From contig SVAJ01000001.1 in NCBI GenBank assembly GCA_015059435.1, forward strand, positions 605,132-669,131: DNA of 64,000 bases. Direction: 5' to 3'. A program made the position numbers and the translations under genes. The notes under the pieces are model-generated. The model ran no database searches. It was not told the origin of the DNA and saw only the letters and a list, made by a program, of their open reading frames with translations. Positions within the stretch are counted from its first letter, which is position 1; each line of letters begins with the position of its first letter. This document shows, in pieces, positions 20,205-28,490 of the stretch. The stretch is from Bacillota bacterium. GTDB taxonomy: Bacteria; Bacillota_I; Bacilli_A; RF39; UBA660.

Positions 20205-20314
20205 AGTGATTGATATAAATCAATCGTCTTTATATGGAAAGCGATAGATAGAGTTGTAAACCACTTCGTCGTTCGCACCATGATGATTTTCAGAACTTTA
20301 AATAGTTCTTTTTT
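20205..20314 (+). ncRNA. Candidate structured leader RNA with terminator, unknown class
   Basis: No known riboswitch class was recognised. Three nested helices can be drawn: AATCGTC (20222-20228) with GATGATT (20282-20288), ATGG (20234-20237) with CCAT (20278-20281), and GCGA (20241-20244) with TCGC (20273-20276), leaving a 28-base purine- and U-rich loop. An alternative hairpin GATTGAT/ATCAATC (20208-20225) uses the same AATC bases as the outer helix, so the two folds exclude each other. An intrinsic terminator (AGAACT/AGTTCT plus six T, 20292-20314) follows. The plan of aptamer-like fold plus terminator suggests a switch or a small RNA upstream of the DUF4173 gene. Confidence 0.45.
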
Positions 20315-20351
20315 ATGTTTTGGTGTTATACTATTTTAAAGGAGTGATAAT

Positions 20352-21764
20352 ATGTGGAATTTAGTTGTTTATATTTTAATATTGGCTATTTTGAATTCAA
20401 TTTTATTTTTTGATAATTATTTAGGACTTAATGTAATTTTATTTGCAATACCATTATTAGTTTTTTTGTTTTATGTATTAAAAATAAATAAAAAGATTAA
20501 TAATAAGTATGGGTTATTGTTTATGATACCAATATTAATACTTTCTTGTGCTTATTTTGTATATGATAACATTTTTAATATTTTTAATTTATTAGTAATA
20601 CCAATTTTATATATATTAATGCTTATATATACAGTTAAGCCAACTTATAATTTAATTGAAATAATTAAAGATGGTATATATTTTGTTTTTAAGCCATTTG
20701 ATTTTATTGGAAAGTTTTATAATGTTATTAAAGTTAATTTAAATAAAAAAATAAAGTTGTCTAAAGAAATTAAAGATAAAATTAGGTCAATATTAATAGT
20801 TATTCCAATAGTTATTGTTGTGCTTAGTCTTTTATCTACCGCTGATATGATATTTGGTAATATGTTTAAAGGGATGTTTAAGTTTATAGATCATTTATCA
20901 ATAGAAGATTCTATTTTTCGAATAATAATGATTGTAGTATTTTTTACATATTTTGGTGCATTTATTAATTATTTATTATTCGGATATGAAAAAGAAGAAA
21001 GAAATAATAGTAATATTAAAGTGAGTAGTTATACAATTAAATTATTACTATGTAGTTTGAATATTATTTATGTAATATTTGATTTTATTCAAATTAGATC
21101 ATTACTATTACACCAAGTATCTTCTAATATTAATTATGCAGAATATGCTAGAGAAGGATTTTTTCAGTTAATGATTATATCTGTAATTAATTTAGTTATA
21201 TTACTTATTTCTAAACATAGTAAAGAGAATAAATTTGTTAAAGTTATGAGTGTTATTATGGTTTTGTTGACTTCTATAATTATATGTTCTTCATTTATTA
21301 GAATGTCTATGTATGAGGCTCAATATGGTTATACAGTACTTAGATTACTTGTATATGTAATATTAATAACAGAGATGATATTATTGATACCAACGGTTGT
21401 TTATATATTAAAGAATAAATTTAATGTTTTAAAGTATTATCTAATAATAATTACTATTATTTATACATTGATTAATTTAGTTTCAATCGATTATGTTATT
21501 GCATATAGAAATATAAATCGTTATTATGATAAAAATAAGATAGATATGTTATATTTAGAAAATGGAAGGACAGACAATATTCCATTATTAATTGATTTAT
21601 ATAATAATACTAAGGAAAATAAATTGAAAGAAGAAATTGGTATGTATTTAGTATCTTACTTTACTAGTGATTATCATAATAATATATTTGAATATAATAT
21701 TAGTAATAGTCGAGCACATAAGTTGATTATTGATAACGAGTATGTAAAAAAATATAAAAACTAG
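20352..21764 (+). CDS. DUF4173-type polytopic membrane protein
   Basis: A 470-residue integral membrane protein with about ten hydrophobic segments and a polar C-terminal region from about residue 400. It carries the DUF4173 signature NYAEYAREGFFQLMIISVINL-like stretch near residues 255-275, and a cytosolic-looking loop with GYEKEERNNS before it. Function of the family is not established; members are often near two-component or sensing genes. ATG 20352 follows AAAGGAG. It is a single gene with its own terminator; the leader at 20.2 kb suggests control at the RNA level. Confidence 0.75.
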   Translation: MWNLVVYILILAILNSILFFDNYLGLNVILFAIPLLVFLFYVLKINKKINNKYGLLFMIPILILSCAYFVYDNIFNIFNLLVIPILYILMLIYTVKPTYNLIEIIKDGIYFVFKPFDFIGKFYNVIKVNLNKKIKLSKEIKDKIRSILIVIPIVIVVLSLLSTADMIFGNMFKGMFKFIDHLSIEDSIFRIIMIVVFFTYFGAFINYLLFGYEKEERNNSNIKVSSYTIKLLLCSLNIIYVIFDFIQIRSLLLHQVSSNINYAEYAREGFFQLMIISVINLVILLISKHSKENKFVKVMSVIMVLLTSIIICSSFIRMSMYEAQYGYTVLRLLVYVILITEMILLIPTVVYILKNKFNVLKYYLIIITIIYTLINLVSIDYVIAYRNINRYYDKNKIDMLYLENGRTDNIPLLIDLYNNTKENKLKEEIGMYLVSYFTSDYHNNIFEYNISNSRAHKLIIDNEYVKKYKN

Positions 21765-21786
21765 TATTTGGAATACTAGTTTTTTA
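21760..21786 (+). terminator. Terminator of the DUF4173 gene
   Basis: ACTAGTATT / AATACTAGT stem with a TGG loop, followed by six T; includes the stop codon. Confidence 0.85.
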
Positions 21787-21811
21787 ATTTGTACAATAAA
21801 AGTATTAAGCA

Positions 21812-21825
21812 TATACTATAGTATA
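21812..21825. repeat. 14-base perfect palindrome, possible operator
   Basis: TATACTATAGTATA lies about 60 bases before the -35 of the NlpC/P60 gene. A close relative, TATACTAGTATA, overlaps the cdaA promoter at 26207-26218. Palindromes of this A/T richness can arise by chance. Confidence 0.35.
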
Positions 21826-21883
21826 CTCATTTAAAAAATAATATTTTTTTTGATATTGGGTATGCTATAAATGGGTGATTTTT

Positions 21884-21912
21884 TTGACAAAAATTAAGAA
21901 ATATGTTATAAT
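21884..21912 (+). promoter_or_regulatory. Consensus promoter of the NlpC/P60 gene
   Basis: TTGACA (21884-21889), 17-base spacer, TATAAT (21907-21912): a perfect SigA consensus, implying strong basal transcription. Confidence 0.85.
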
Positions 21913-21939
21913 AGACGCTGTCTCAGGGGGAGATGGATT

Positions 21940-22977
21940 ATGAAAAGCGAAATATACTCGTCGATTAAGAAATACTTGAAAATCGCGATTAGTATTAGTT
22001 TAATTATAATGATTTGTTATTTTGTTGAATATGGAATTGTTTATAATAATATTAAAATAGAGTCTAATGGAGTAAAAACATTAGAGTATGGTAGTGCTAA
22101 CTACAATATAAAAGATTTAATTAAAAATGATAATGGAGAAGAGTTATCTATAAAAAAAGATATTGATATTAATAAAGTGGGTATTCAAGAGATGATAGTA
22201 GAAGCTCGTGTTGGTGATGTTACTAAGGAGATACCTGTAAAAGTTGAAGTTAAAGATACTACAGCTCCAGCTATCAAAATAAAGGATGAAAATGTTTCAC
22301 TAGATGTTGGTGATGATTTTGATTTATTGAATAACTTAGAATCAGTATCTGATAAAAGTGATAACAATATTAAATTTTTAAGTAATGTAGATGAGTCTAA
22401 TGATATTAATTATTATACTGTTTATGGTGAAGTTAATAATAATGTACCTGGTGTTTATCCAGTAACTGTAAAAGCTGTTGATAAATATGGTAATTTATCT
22501 AGTGTTACTTATAAAGTAGAAGTGAAAAAACATGAGCCAATTATTAATAATAATATTCAAAATAATATAACTGTTAATTATAACAATAATTATGTTGCTA
22601 CTGGAGATACTGCTAGTTTAGTACAAATGGCATATTCATTAGTTGGATCACGTTATGTTGCTGGTGGTGCTGATCCATCAGTAGGATTTGACTGTAGTGG
22701 ATTTGTTTACTATTTATATTCTAGAATTGGTATTTCTATTAGTAGAAGTAGTAGTACTCAAATATATGATGGTGTTGCTGTTAGTTATGATCAAGCACAA
22801 CCAGGGGATATATTAAGTTGGGGATATGTTGATGGAAGTCCTACACATTCAGCTTTATATATTGGTAATGGTAAAATGATTCATGCTACTAATCCATCTA
22901 TGGGAGTTGTAGTTAGTGATGTAGCTGCTTGGACTAGAGGTTCAGGTACTCATGTAATAGCTGTTAGAAGAATTTAG
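21940..22977 (+). CDS. Secreted NlpC/P60 endopeptidase with Ig-like domains
   Basis: A cell-wall hydrolase that would cut peptide stems of peptidoglycan. The 345-residue product has a basic start, one membrane helix (near residues 13-31), two Ig/cadherin-like beta domains (near 33-105 and 105-195; second contains DKYGNLSSVTYKVEV), an Asn-rich linker, and a C-terminal NlpC/P60 domain. The catalytic Cys is C252 in FDCSGF, His H303 in PTHSALYIGNG, and the third residue H315 in MIHATNP. The N-terminal helix may be an uncleaved anchor. ATG 21940 follows GGGGGAGA. Strong promoter just upstream; single gene. Confidence 0.92.
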   Translation: MKSEIYSSIKKYLKIAISISLIIMICYFVEYGIVYNNIKIESNGVKTLEYGSANYNIKDLIKNDNGEELSIKKDIDINKVGIQEMIVEARVGDVTKEIPVKVEVKDTTAPAIKIKDENVSLDVGDDFDLLNNLESVSDKSDNNIKFLSNVDESNDINYYTVYGEVNNNVPGVYPVTVKAVDKYGNLSSVTYKVEVKKHEPIINNNIQNNITVNYNNNYVATGDTASLVQMAYSLVGSRYVAGGADPSVGFDCSGFVYYLYSRIGISISRSSSTQIYDGVAVSYDQAQPGDILSWGYVDGSPTHSALYIGNGKMIHATNPSMGVVVSDVAAWTRGSGTHVIAVRRI

Positions 22978-22990
22978 TAAAAATGTATAT

Positions 22991-23026
22991 TTCTTCCTAT
23001 TTTGTTCATAATATTTATAGGAGGAA
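22991..23026 (+). promoter_or_regulatory. Hairpin that hides the ribosome site of the DUF378 gene
   Basis: TTCTTCCTAT (22991-23000) pairs with ATAGGAGGAA (23017-23026) in ten base pairs with one U-G, looping 16 bases. The right arm contains AGGAGG, the ribosome site of ATG 23033. No T run follows, so it looks like translation control, not a terminator. Confidence 0.55.
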
Positions 23027-23032
23027 TAAAAT

Positions 23033-23233
23033 ATGGAAACAATTCAAAAGATTTTATTAGTTATTACAATTATTGGAGCAGTAAATTGGGGACTAATTGG
23101 AGTGCTTGATTTTAATCTAGTTGAAATGATTTTCGGTACAGGTTCTATGCTAAGTAGATTAGTATATACACTAGTTGGAATTAGTGGACTTGTAAATATT
23201 GGAATTCTTTTTAACCATATTGAATCAAAATAG
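23033..23233 (+). CDS. DUF378 family small membrane protein
   Basis: A 66-residue protein with two membrane helices. It has the DUF378 pattern: ILLVITIIGAVNWGLIG in the first helix, a short loop with FNLVEMIFG, then LVYTLVGISGLVNIGILF. Homologues such as Bacillus YuzA are common but of unknown function. The ribosome site AGGAGG is predicted to be paired in a hairpin. Terminator follows immediately. Confidence 0.85.
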   Translation: METIQKILLVITIIGAVNWGLIGVLDFNLVEMIFGTGSMLSRLVYTLVGISGLVNIGILFNHIESK

Positions 23234-23253
23234 ACTAATTAGTCTTTTTTTTT
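23232..23253 (+). terminator. Terminator of the DUF378 gene
   Basis: AGACTAATTAGTCT palindrome followed by eight T. Confidence 0.75.
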
Positions 23254-23305
23254 ATGTTTTTTTGTTGTACAATTATTTTAATAGATTACTATTATGGGGG
23301 ATAAT

Positions 23306-25573
23306 ATGGAAGAATTAGTTAATAAAGTATTAAGAAAAACAAAAAAACCTATACCTATAGATAAGATTTATTCTAAGGTAGAAAATTTAATAAGAAGAGA
23401 TAATCCGGAATATGAAGGTTTATCTGATAGTGATAAGGAAGAAATTAATAGAATAGTTTCTAGTGGAGTAGAAAGTTATAAATATATTAAGACTACGTCT
23501 GAGAATTATATACCAATTACTAAAACTTCGTTTAAAGTAGGGCGTTTTTATGGTAATAAAAATGGGGAAGGTCAAGTAGTTGTATCTACTGTGTATACTA
23601 ATAAGTTTGGTAAAACTGTGGAAGATAAAACTAAATATTTTATAGATAGAGATAGTGTTAATAAGGCTATTGATGGTGATATTGTATTAATTGATACTTA
23701 TCAAAAGAAAAATTCTAATCTTTCTTTTGGTAAAGTTGATAAAATCATTGAAAGAGATTTAGATAATATAGTGGGTATTGTTACTAGAATTGGTAATAGT
23801 TATTTTGTAGAGCCTGTTGATAAAAAGAAGAAAAATTTAAAAATTGCTATAGAAGGGGAAGCTATTGAAGGGCAAAGAGTAGCTGTTTCCTTAAATCAAA
23901 AGACTAGTGATGATTTTTATATCGGTAGTATTACTCGTACTTTTGGTCATAAAGATGAGCCTGATAGTGATAGTTTATGGGAAGCGTTTAAATGTGGAAT
24001 TAATGATCAATTTAGTAAGTATACGCAAGAAGAAGTTAAGAGTATTCCTCAACATGTTAGGGATATGGATAAAGTTGGTCGTGATGATTTAACTGGTTGG
24101 GAAATATATACTATTGATGGAAAGGATACAAAAGATGTAGATGATGCACTTAGTTATATGGAACTTCCTAATGGTAATATTTTAGTGGGTGTTCATATAG
24201 CGGATGTTTCTCATTATGTTAAAGAAGATTCATATTTAGAAAAAGATGCTTTTTCTAGAGGAACTAGTGTATATTTATCTAATAAAGTTATCCCTATGTT
24301 GCCATGTGAATTATCTAATTGTATATGTTCGCTAAATCCTGGTGTAGAAAGACTTGCATTTTCTGATATTGTAGAATTTGATTCATATGGAAATAAGGTT
24401 TCTAGTTCTAGATGTTTGACTGTTATTAAATCTAATATGAAAATGAATTATGATGATGTTAATGACCTTTTAGATGATAATATTGTTCATGACGGATATG
24501 AAAGTCATGTTGATAGTTTAAAAGGTTTATATAAATTGGCATTAATATTAAGACGCAATAGACTTGCTAAGGGTGCAATTGAATTTAATAGACCTGAACT
24601 TAAGGCTATAGTAGATGATGATGGTAAAGTAGAAGGTTTTTCTGTTAGAACACAAGGTTCAGCAGAAATGATAGTAGAAGAAATGATGCTTATGGCTAAT
24701 GAAGATATTGCTACTGTTTTGTATGATGCTGGAATTCCATGTTTATATAGAGTTCATGATGTACCTAATTATGAAAGATTACAAGATTTCTTAAATTTAT
24801 TAGATGCAATTGGATACAATCCTAATAAATTTACTGCGGATGGTTGTTGTAAAGATCCAAAAAAACTTCAAGAATTAGCTATTGCTATTAATGAAATGGG
24901 AAGTGTTTCTAATATGCTTTCTACTAACTTAATAAGATGTATGTCTCGTGCTAAATATACACCTATTAATATTGGACATAGTGGACTTGCTAAAGAAAAT
25001 TATTGTCATTTTACTTCTCCAATAAGAAGATATCCAGATCTTACTATTCATAGAATTTTAAAAGATTGCATATTGGATAAGAGTAATTTAAATAGTAATA
25101 AAGCAAAATGGAAAGAAAAACTACCTGAAATTGGTCTTCATTCATCTAAAAAAGAAAGAGATGCAGATCAAGCAGAAGAAGAAGTTTTAGCTATGAAAGT
25201 GGCTGAGTATATGCAATCACATATTGGTGAAGATTATTTGGGTACAGTAATTGGTATTAATGAAAAAGGTTTACAAATTCAACTTGATAATTATTTAGAA
25301 GGAAAAGTTAGATTTAGAAATCTAAGTGGGGAATATTTTTATAATCCAGATACTTATTCATTATTGTCTTTAAATGGTAGAGATGACTATTATATTGGTG
25401 ATAGATTAAGTGTTAAAGTAGTTGGTGCTGATAAGGAAAGAAAAACAGTTGATTTTAAAGTAAATGAAAAAGTAGAAGAAAATAAATTAAAGAATGTAAC
25501 ATCAAAGAATAATTATGTTAAATTAAAGGTAAAAGAAGATAGACAAATAAGAAAACTTTATAATATAAAATAA
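23306..25573 (+). CDS. Ribonuclease R-like exoribonuclease (copy 2)
   Basis: A second RNB-family 3'-5' exoribonuclease, 755 residues from ATG 23306 (GGGGGAT site; the ATG at 23294 precedes that site). It has an N-terminal region unlike copy 1 (IPIDKIYSKVENLIRR), cold-shock domains, the catalytic motif DGKDTKDVDDA with acidic ligands intact, HFTSPIRRYPD, an S1 domain, and a basic tail ending RKLYNIK. Both copies therefore look active. It is followed by tRNA-Thr after 13 bases, so the transcripts may be linked. Division of labour with copy 1 is not known. Confidence 0.92.
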   Translation: MEELVNKVLRKTKKPIPIDKIYSKVENLIRRDNPEYEGLSDSDKEEINRIVSSGVESYKYIKTTSENYIPITKTSFKVGRFYGNKNGEGQVVVSTVYTNKFGKTVEDKTKYFIDRDSVNKAIDGDIVLIDTYQKKNSNLSFGKVDKIIERDLDNIVGIVTRIGNSYFVEPVDKKKKNLKIAIEGEAIEGQRVAVSLNQKTSDDFYIGSITRTFGHKDEPDSDSLWEAFKCGINDQFSKYTQEEVKSIPQHVRDMDKVGRDDLTGWEIYTIDGKDTKDVDDALSYMELPNGNILVGVHIADVSHYVKEDSYLEKDAFSRGTSVYLSNKVIPMLPCELSNCICSLNPGVERLAFSDIVEFDSYGNKVSSSRCLTVIKSNMKMNYDDVNDLLDDNIVHDGYESHVDSLKGLYKLALILRRNRLAKGAIEFNRPELKAIVDDDGKVEGFSVRTQGSAEMIVEEMMLMANEDIATVLYDAGIPCLYRVHDVPNYERLQDFLNLLDAIGYNPNKFTADGCCKDPKKLQELAIAINEMGSVSNMLSTNLIRCMSRAKYTPINIGHSGLAKENYCHFTSPIRRYPDLTIHRILKDCILDKSNLNSNKAKWKEKLPEIGLHSSKKERDADQAEEEVLAMKVAEYMQSHIGEDYLGTVIGINEKGLQIQLDNYLEGKVRFRNLSGEYFYNPDTYSLLSLNGRDDYYIGDRLSVKVVGADKERKTVDFKVNEKVEENKLKNVTSKNNYVKLKVKEDRQIRKLYNIK

Positions 25574-25586
25574 GTTTTCTTTTTAT

Positions 25587-25662
25587 GCCGATTTAGCTCA
25601 GTTGGTAGAGCAATACATTCGTAATGTATGGGTCAAGGGTTCAAATCCTTTAATCGGCACCA
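25587..25662 (+). tRNA. tRNA-Thr (anticodon CGU)
   Basis: Full cloverleaf: acceptor GCCGATT/AATCGGC, D stem GCTC/GAGC, anticodon stem ATACA/TGTAT around loop TTCGTAA with anticodon CGT, T stem AAGGG/CCTTT, discriminator A, encoded CCA. Reads ACG. Confidence 0.97.
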
Positions 25663-25675
25663 TATTGTTATATAG

Positions 25676-25702
25676 CTTAAGTTTTAAGAACTTGAGTTTT
25701 TT
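25676..25702 (+). terminator. Terminator after tRNA-Thr
   Basis: CTTAAGTT / AACTTGAG stem (one U-G) with loop TTAAG, then six T. Confidence 0.8.
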
Positions 25703-25783
25703 ATTATATAAAAGTTTCTCTCTTTTAATGTTGTAAATGATATAAAAAAATGTTATCATTATAATGAGAATAGGGGTGATATA

Positions 25784-26179
25784 TTGGATATAATTGTATC
25801 TTTTTTTAGAGATGTTTTATCAGGTCCATTATATATAGGCTTAGTTGTTTTTAACTCAATTTTAATTTGTGCGGGAATTGGTTATTTTGCTGAAAAAAGT
25901 CAAAATGCAAAAAAGTTAAAAAAAGAATTTGATGCCACTCATGTAACTATTGATAATGATACTCATAACACACCTAGTAATAGTGGTGATAATAAAATGG
26001 TTAATAGTACAGTAAATCTTCAAATGAATACACAACAAGCAGGTACTCAAGTTTCAGCATCTGTATCTAATCAAATTCCAAATCAAATGCCAGCAGGTCA
26101 GGTGTTAAACCAAATGCCAACTGGTCAGGTTGTTAATGCACCTATTCAGAATAGTACCCAAAATATTAGTACTAAGTAG
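25784..26179 (+). CDS. Single-pass membrane protein with Gln/Asn/Pro-rich tail
   Basis: Not recognised. Start is TTG 25784 after AGGGGTGAT; no better ATG lies nearby. The 131-residue product has one membrane helix (about residues 15-34), a short basic stretch (KKLKKEF), then a low-complexity tail with an imperfect repeat NQMPAGQVLNQMPTGQVVN and Asn/Ser/Thr-rich surroundings. The gene precedes cdaA by 62 bases but cdaA has its own promoter. Topology suggests a short outer segment and the tail on one face of the membrane; role unknown. Confidence 0.6.
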   Translation: MDIIVSFFRDVLSGPLYIGLVVFNSILICAGIGYFAEKSQNAKKLKKEFDATHVTIDNDTHNTPSNSGDNKMVNSTVNLQMNTQQAGTQVSASVSNQIPNQMPAGQVLNQMPTGQVVNAPIQNSTQNISTK

Positions 26180-26192
26180 AAACTTTACTAAT

Positions 26193-26220
26193 TTGGATAT
26201 TTTTTGTATACTAGTATAGT
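26193..26220 (+). promoter_or_regulatory. Promoter of cdaA with embedded palindrome
   Basis: TTGGAT (26193-26198), 16-base spacer, TATAGT (26215-26220). A 12-base palindrome TATACTAGTATA (26207-26218) covers the -10 area. Confidence 0.5.
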
Positions 26221-26241
26221 AACTTTAAAGGAGACGATGAG

Positions 26242-27075
26242 ATGATAATTAATGCAAGTACAATATTATCTATACTTAGAAAATTAGCTGATATTGGTCT
26301 AGTATGGATGATATTTTATTATATACTTAAAAATATACGTAATAATGTAAAACTTTCTTTAATATTTAAAGGAGTAGCTTTCATAGTAATTTTGAAATTA
26401 GTTAGTGATAAGTTAGGATTTACTACTATTGGAATATTACTTGATTATATTATTCAATGGGGACCTATAGCTTTAATAGTTATATTCCAACCTGAAATTA
26501 GAACTATTTTAGAGCAACTTGGTAGAAGTCAATTACTTGGACGTCATAAAGTATTAACTGTTGATGAAAGAGAGCATTTAGTTTATGAAATAGTTAATGC
26601 TGTTGATTATTTAAGAAAAGAACGAATTGGTGCTTTAATAGTTTTAGAACGTGATATTAGTTTAGGAAATTATATAGATAAGGCTAAAAAATTATATGCA
26701 GATTTATCAAGTGATTTATTAATTGCTATTTTCTATGAAGGTAATCCACTTCATGATGGTGGTGTAATTATTCAAGGTGATCGTATTACTTGTGCTGGAG
26801 CTGTTTTCCCTACAAGTAATAGTCAAAAGCTTAACAGACGTTTAGGAACTAGACATAGAGCTGCGTTAGGTCTTGCTGAAGAAACTGATGCTATATGTAT
26901 TGTAGTATCTGAAGAAACAGGTAGAGTATCAATTGCTGTTAAGGGAGAAATGTTATATAACTTAACATTGGATGATGTTAGAATGATGTTAATTGATGAA
27001 TTAAGACCTAAACAAGATATAGATGCAGATTATGAAGAAATAGATGAGGAAGAGATTTATGAAGAAGATAATTAG
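26242..27075 (+). CDS. cdaA: Membrane diadenylate cyclase CdaA
   Basis: CdaA makes cyclic di-AMP from two ATP, a signal for osmotic and cell-wall homeostasis. The 277-residue product has three N-terminal membrane helices (within residues 10-80) and a DAC domain. The RHR motif is present in GTRHRAALG. The usual DGA motif reads DGG here (LHDGGVII). An acidic C-terminus (YEEIDEEEIYEED) ends the protein. ATG 26242 follows AAAGGAGA. cdaR overlaps its last codons, the usual arrangement, but glmM, the third gene of the typical cluster, is not next. Confidence 0.95.
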   Translation: MIINASTILSILRKLADIGLVWMIFYYILKNIRNNVKLSLIFKGVAFIVILKLVSDKLGFTTIGILLDYIIQWGPIALIVIFQPEIRTILEQLGRSQLLGRHKVLTVDEREHLVYEIVNAVDYLRKERIGALIVLERDISLGNYIDKAKKLYADLSSDLLIAIFYEGNPLHDGGVIIQGDRITCAGAVFPTSNSQKLNRRLGTRHRAALGLAEETDAICIVVSEETGRVSIAVKGEMLYNLTLDDVRMMLIDELRPKQDIDADYEEIDEEEIYEEDN

Positions 27076-28414
27076 AAGTATGGTTAAAATCTTTCAATTA
27101 ATTGGTTCTTTCTTTGATAAATGGTTAATTACACCAATTACTAAATTAATATTAAGATTAATGGATATATTGAAAGATAATAGTAAAAATATTGATAGAA
27201 TAGCTGGTAAGAAATCAACTCTAATTGTAGTTAGTTTAATACTTGCTTTTGGAGTTTTTGTAATTATTGATCAACAATCTAATATTATGATTGATAAGTA
27301 TGCAGAAATTTTATATGATCAGCCAGTAACAGCAGTTTATAATGAAGAGTTGTATGTAGTTGAAGGTTTACCTAAAACAGTTGATATTACATTAGTTGGT
27401 CAAAGAAGACATATATTCTTGGCTAAACAATCTCCTTCTAAAGGAGTTTCAGTAGATTTAACTGGATTAAAACCTGGTAATCATAAAGTTAATTTGAAGT
27501 ATTCTCAAAGACTTAAATCTTTAGATTATAAACTTGATCCATCTCAAGTAACAGTTACTATATATGAAAAAGTTAGTGAAACAAGAAGTTTAACTGTTGA
27601 TATTTTACATCAAGATAGTTTAGATAGTAAATTATATATTGATAATGTTGAACTTGATAGAAGTGATGTAATTATTAAGGGAGCTGAATATAAACTTAAG
27701 AAAGTAGCAACTGTAAAAGCTCTATTAGATGTTAAAAATATTAATAATCCTAAAGCAGGAGAAATAAAAGTTAAAGATGTACCGTTAGTTGCTTATGATA
27801 CTAATGGAAAAGTTGTTGATGTAGAAGTAGTTCCTAAGACAGTAGCTGCTAAAGTTACTATTACTTCTCCAAGTAAAGAGGTACCAATTAAAGTTGTTCC
27901 TAAAGGAAATTTAGCATTTGGTAAATCAATTAGTGATATTGATACTAGTGTTTCTAAGGTAACAGTTTATGGTGAACAAGCAGCAGTTGATAAAATAGAA
28001 AACTTGACTGTTGATGTAGATGTAAAAGATTTAGAAAAATCTAAAGAATTTAATGTTACTCTTAAAAAACCAAAAGGTATAACAGAACTTAGCACTAAGA
28101 CTATTACTGTTAAAGTAACAATAGATAATTCTACTTCTAAAGAGTTTGATAATGTATCTATATCTACTGAAAATTTAGATAGTAAGTATAAAGTTCAAGC
28201 TTTATCAGAAGATGATATCAAGGTTACAGTAGTTGTTAAGGGTAGTGAAGATGTTGTTAATAAAGTAGAGGCTTCTTCAATTAAGGCTTATATCGATCTT
28301 AAGAATTATGGAGTAGGAGAACATGAGGTTCCTGTTAAAGTAACTGGAGATGATGTTAAACTTACTTATACAGCTAAGACTAAGAAAGTAAAAGTTAGAA
28401 TTTCAGAGAAATAG
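27059..28414 (+). CDS. cdaR: YbbR-domain regulator CdaR
   Basis: CdaR binds and regulates CdaA at the membrane. ATG 27059 (after AGGAAG) lies inside the end of cdaA, overlapping by 17 bases; an in-frame ATG at 27044 has no site. The 451-residue product has a membrane helix (near residues 60-78: TLIVVSLILAFGVFVII) and about four extracytoplasmic YbbR repeats, with typical phrases such as VEGLPKTVDITLVGQ, VPIKVVPKGNLAFGK and KVTVYGEQAAVDKI. The overlap implies translational coupling with cdaA. A terminator covers the stop codon. Confidence 0.93.
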   Translation: MKKIIRSMVKIFQLIGSFFDKWLITPITKLILRLMDILKDNSKNIDRIAGKKSTLIVVSLILAFGVFVIIDQQSNIMIDKYAEILYDQPVTAVYNEELYVVEGLPKTVDITLVGQRRHIFLAKQSPSKGVSVDLTGLKPGNHKVNLKYSQRLKSLDYKLDPSQVTVTIYEKVSETRSLTVDILHQDSLDSKLYIDNVELDRSDVIIKGAEYKLKKVATVKALLDVKNINNPKAGEIKVKDVPLVAYDTNGKVVDVEVVPKTVAAKVTITSPSKEVPIKVVPKGNLAFGKSISDIDTSVSKVTVYGEQAAVDKIENLTVDVDVKDLEKSKEFNVTLKKPKGITELSTKTITVKVTIDNSTSKEFDNVSISTENLDSKYKVQALSEDDIKVTVVVKGSEDVVNKVEASSIKAYIDLKNYGVGEHEVPVKVTGDDVKLTYTAKTKKVKVRISEK

Positions 28415-28435
28415 TTTTATACTATTTCTTTTTTT
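28408..28435 (+). terminator. Terminator of cdaA-cdaR
   Basis: GAAATAG / CTATTTC stem, seven-base loop, then a T run; includes the cdaR stop codon. Confidence 0.85.
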
Positions 28436-28490
28436 GTAATAAAAAAATAGTTCATCCATATAATTTAATAGAATATTAAAGAGGTGAATT

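Noticed and set aside
25587-25662. tRNA-Thr as an integration site of a mobile element
   Set aside because: No integrase, no repeated tRNA end and no change of gene style follow it.
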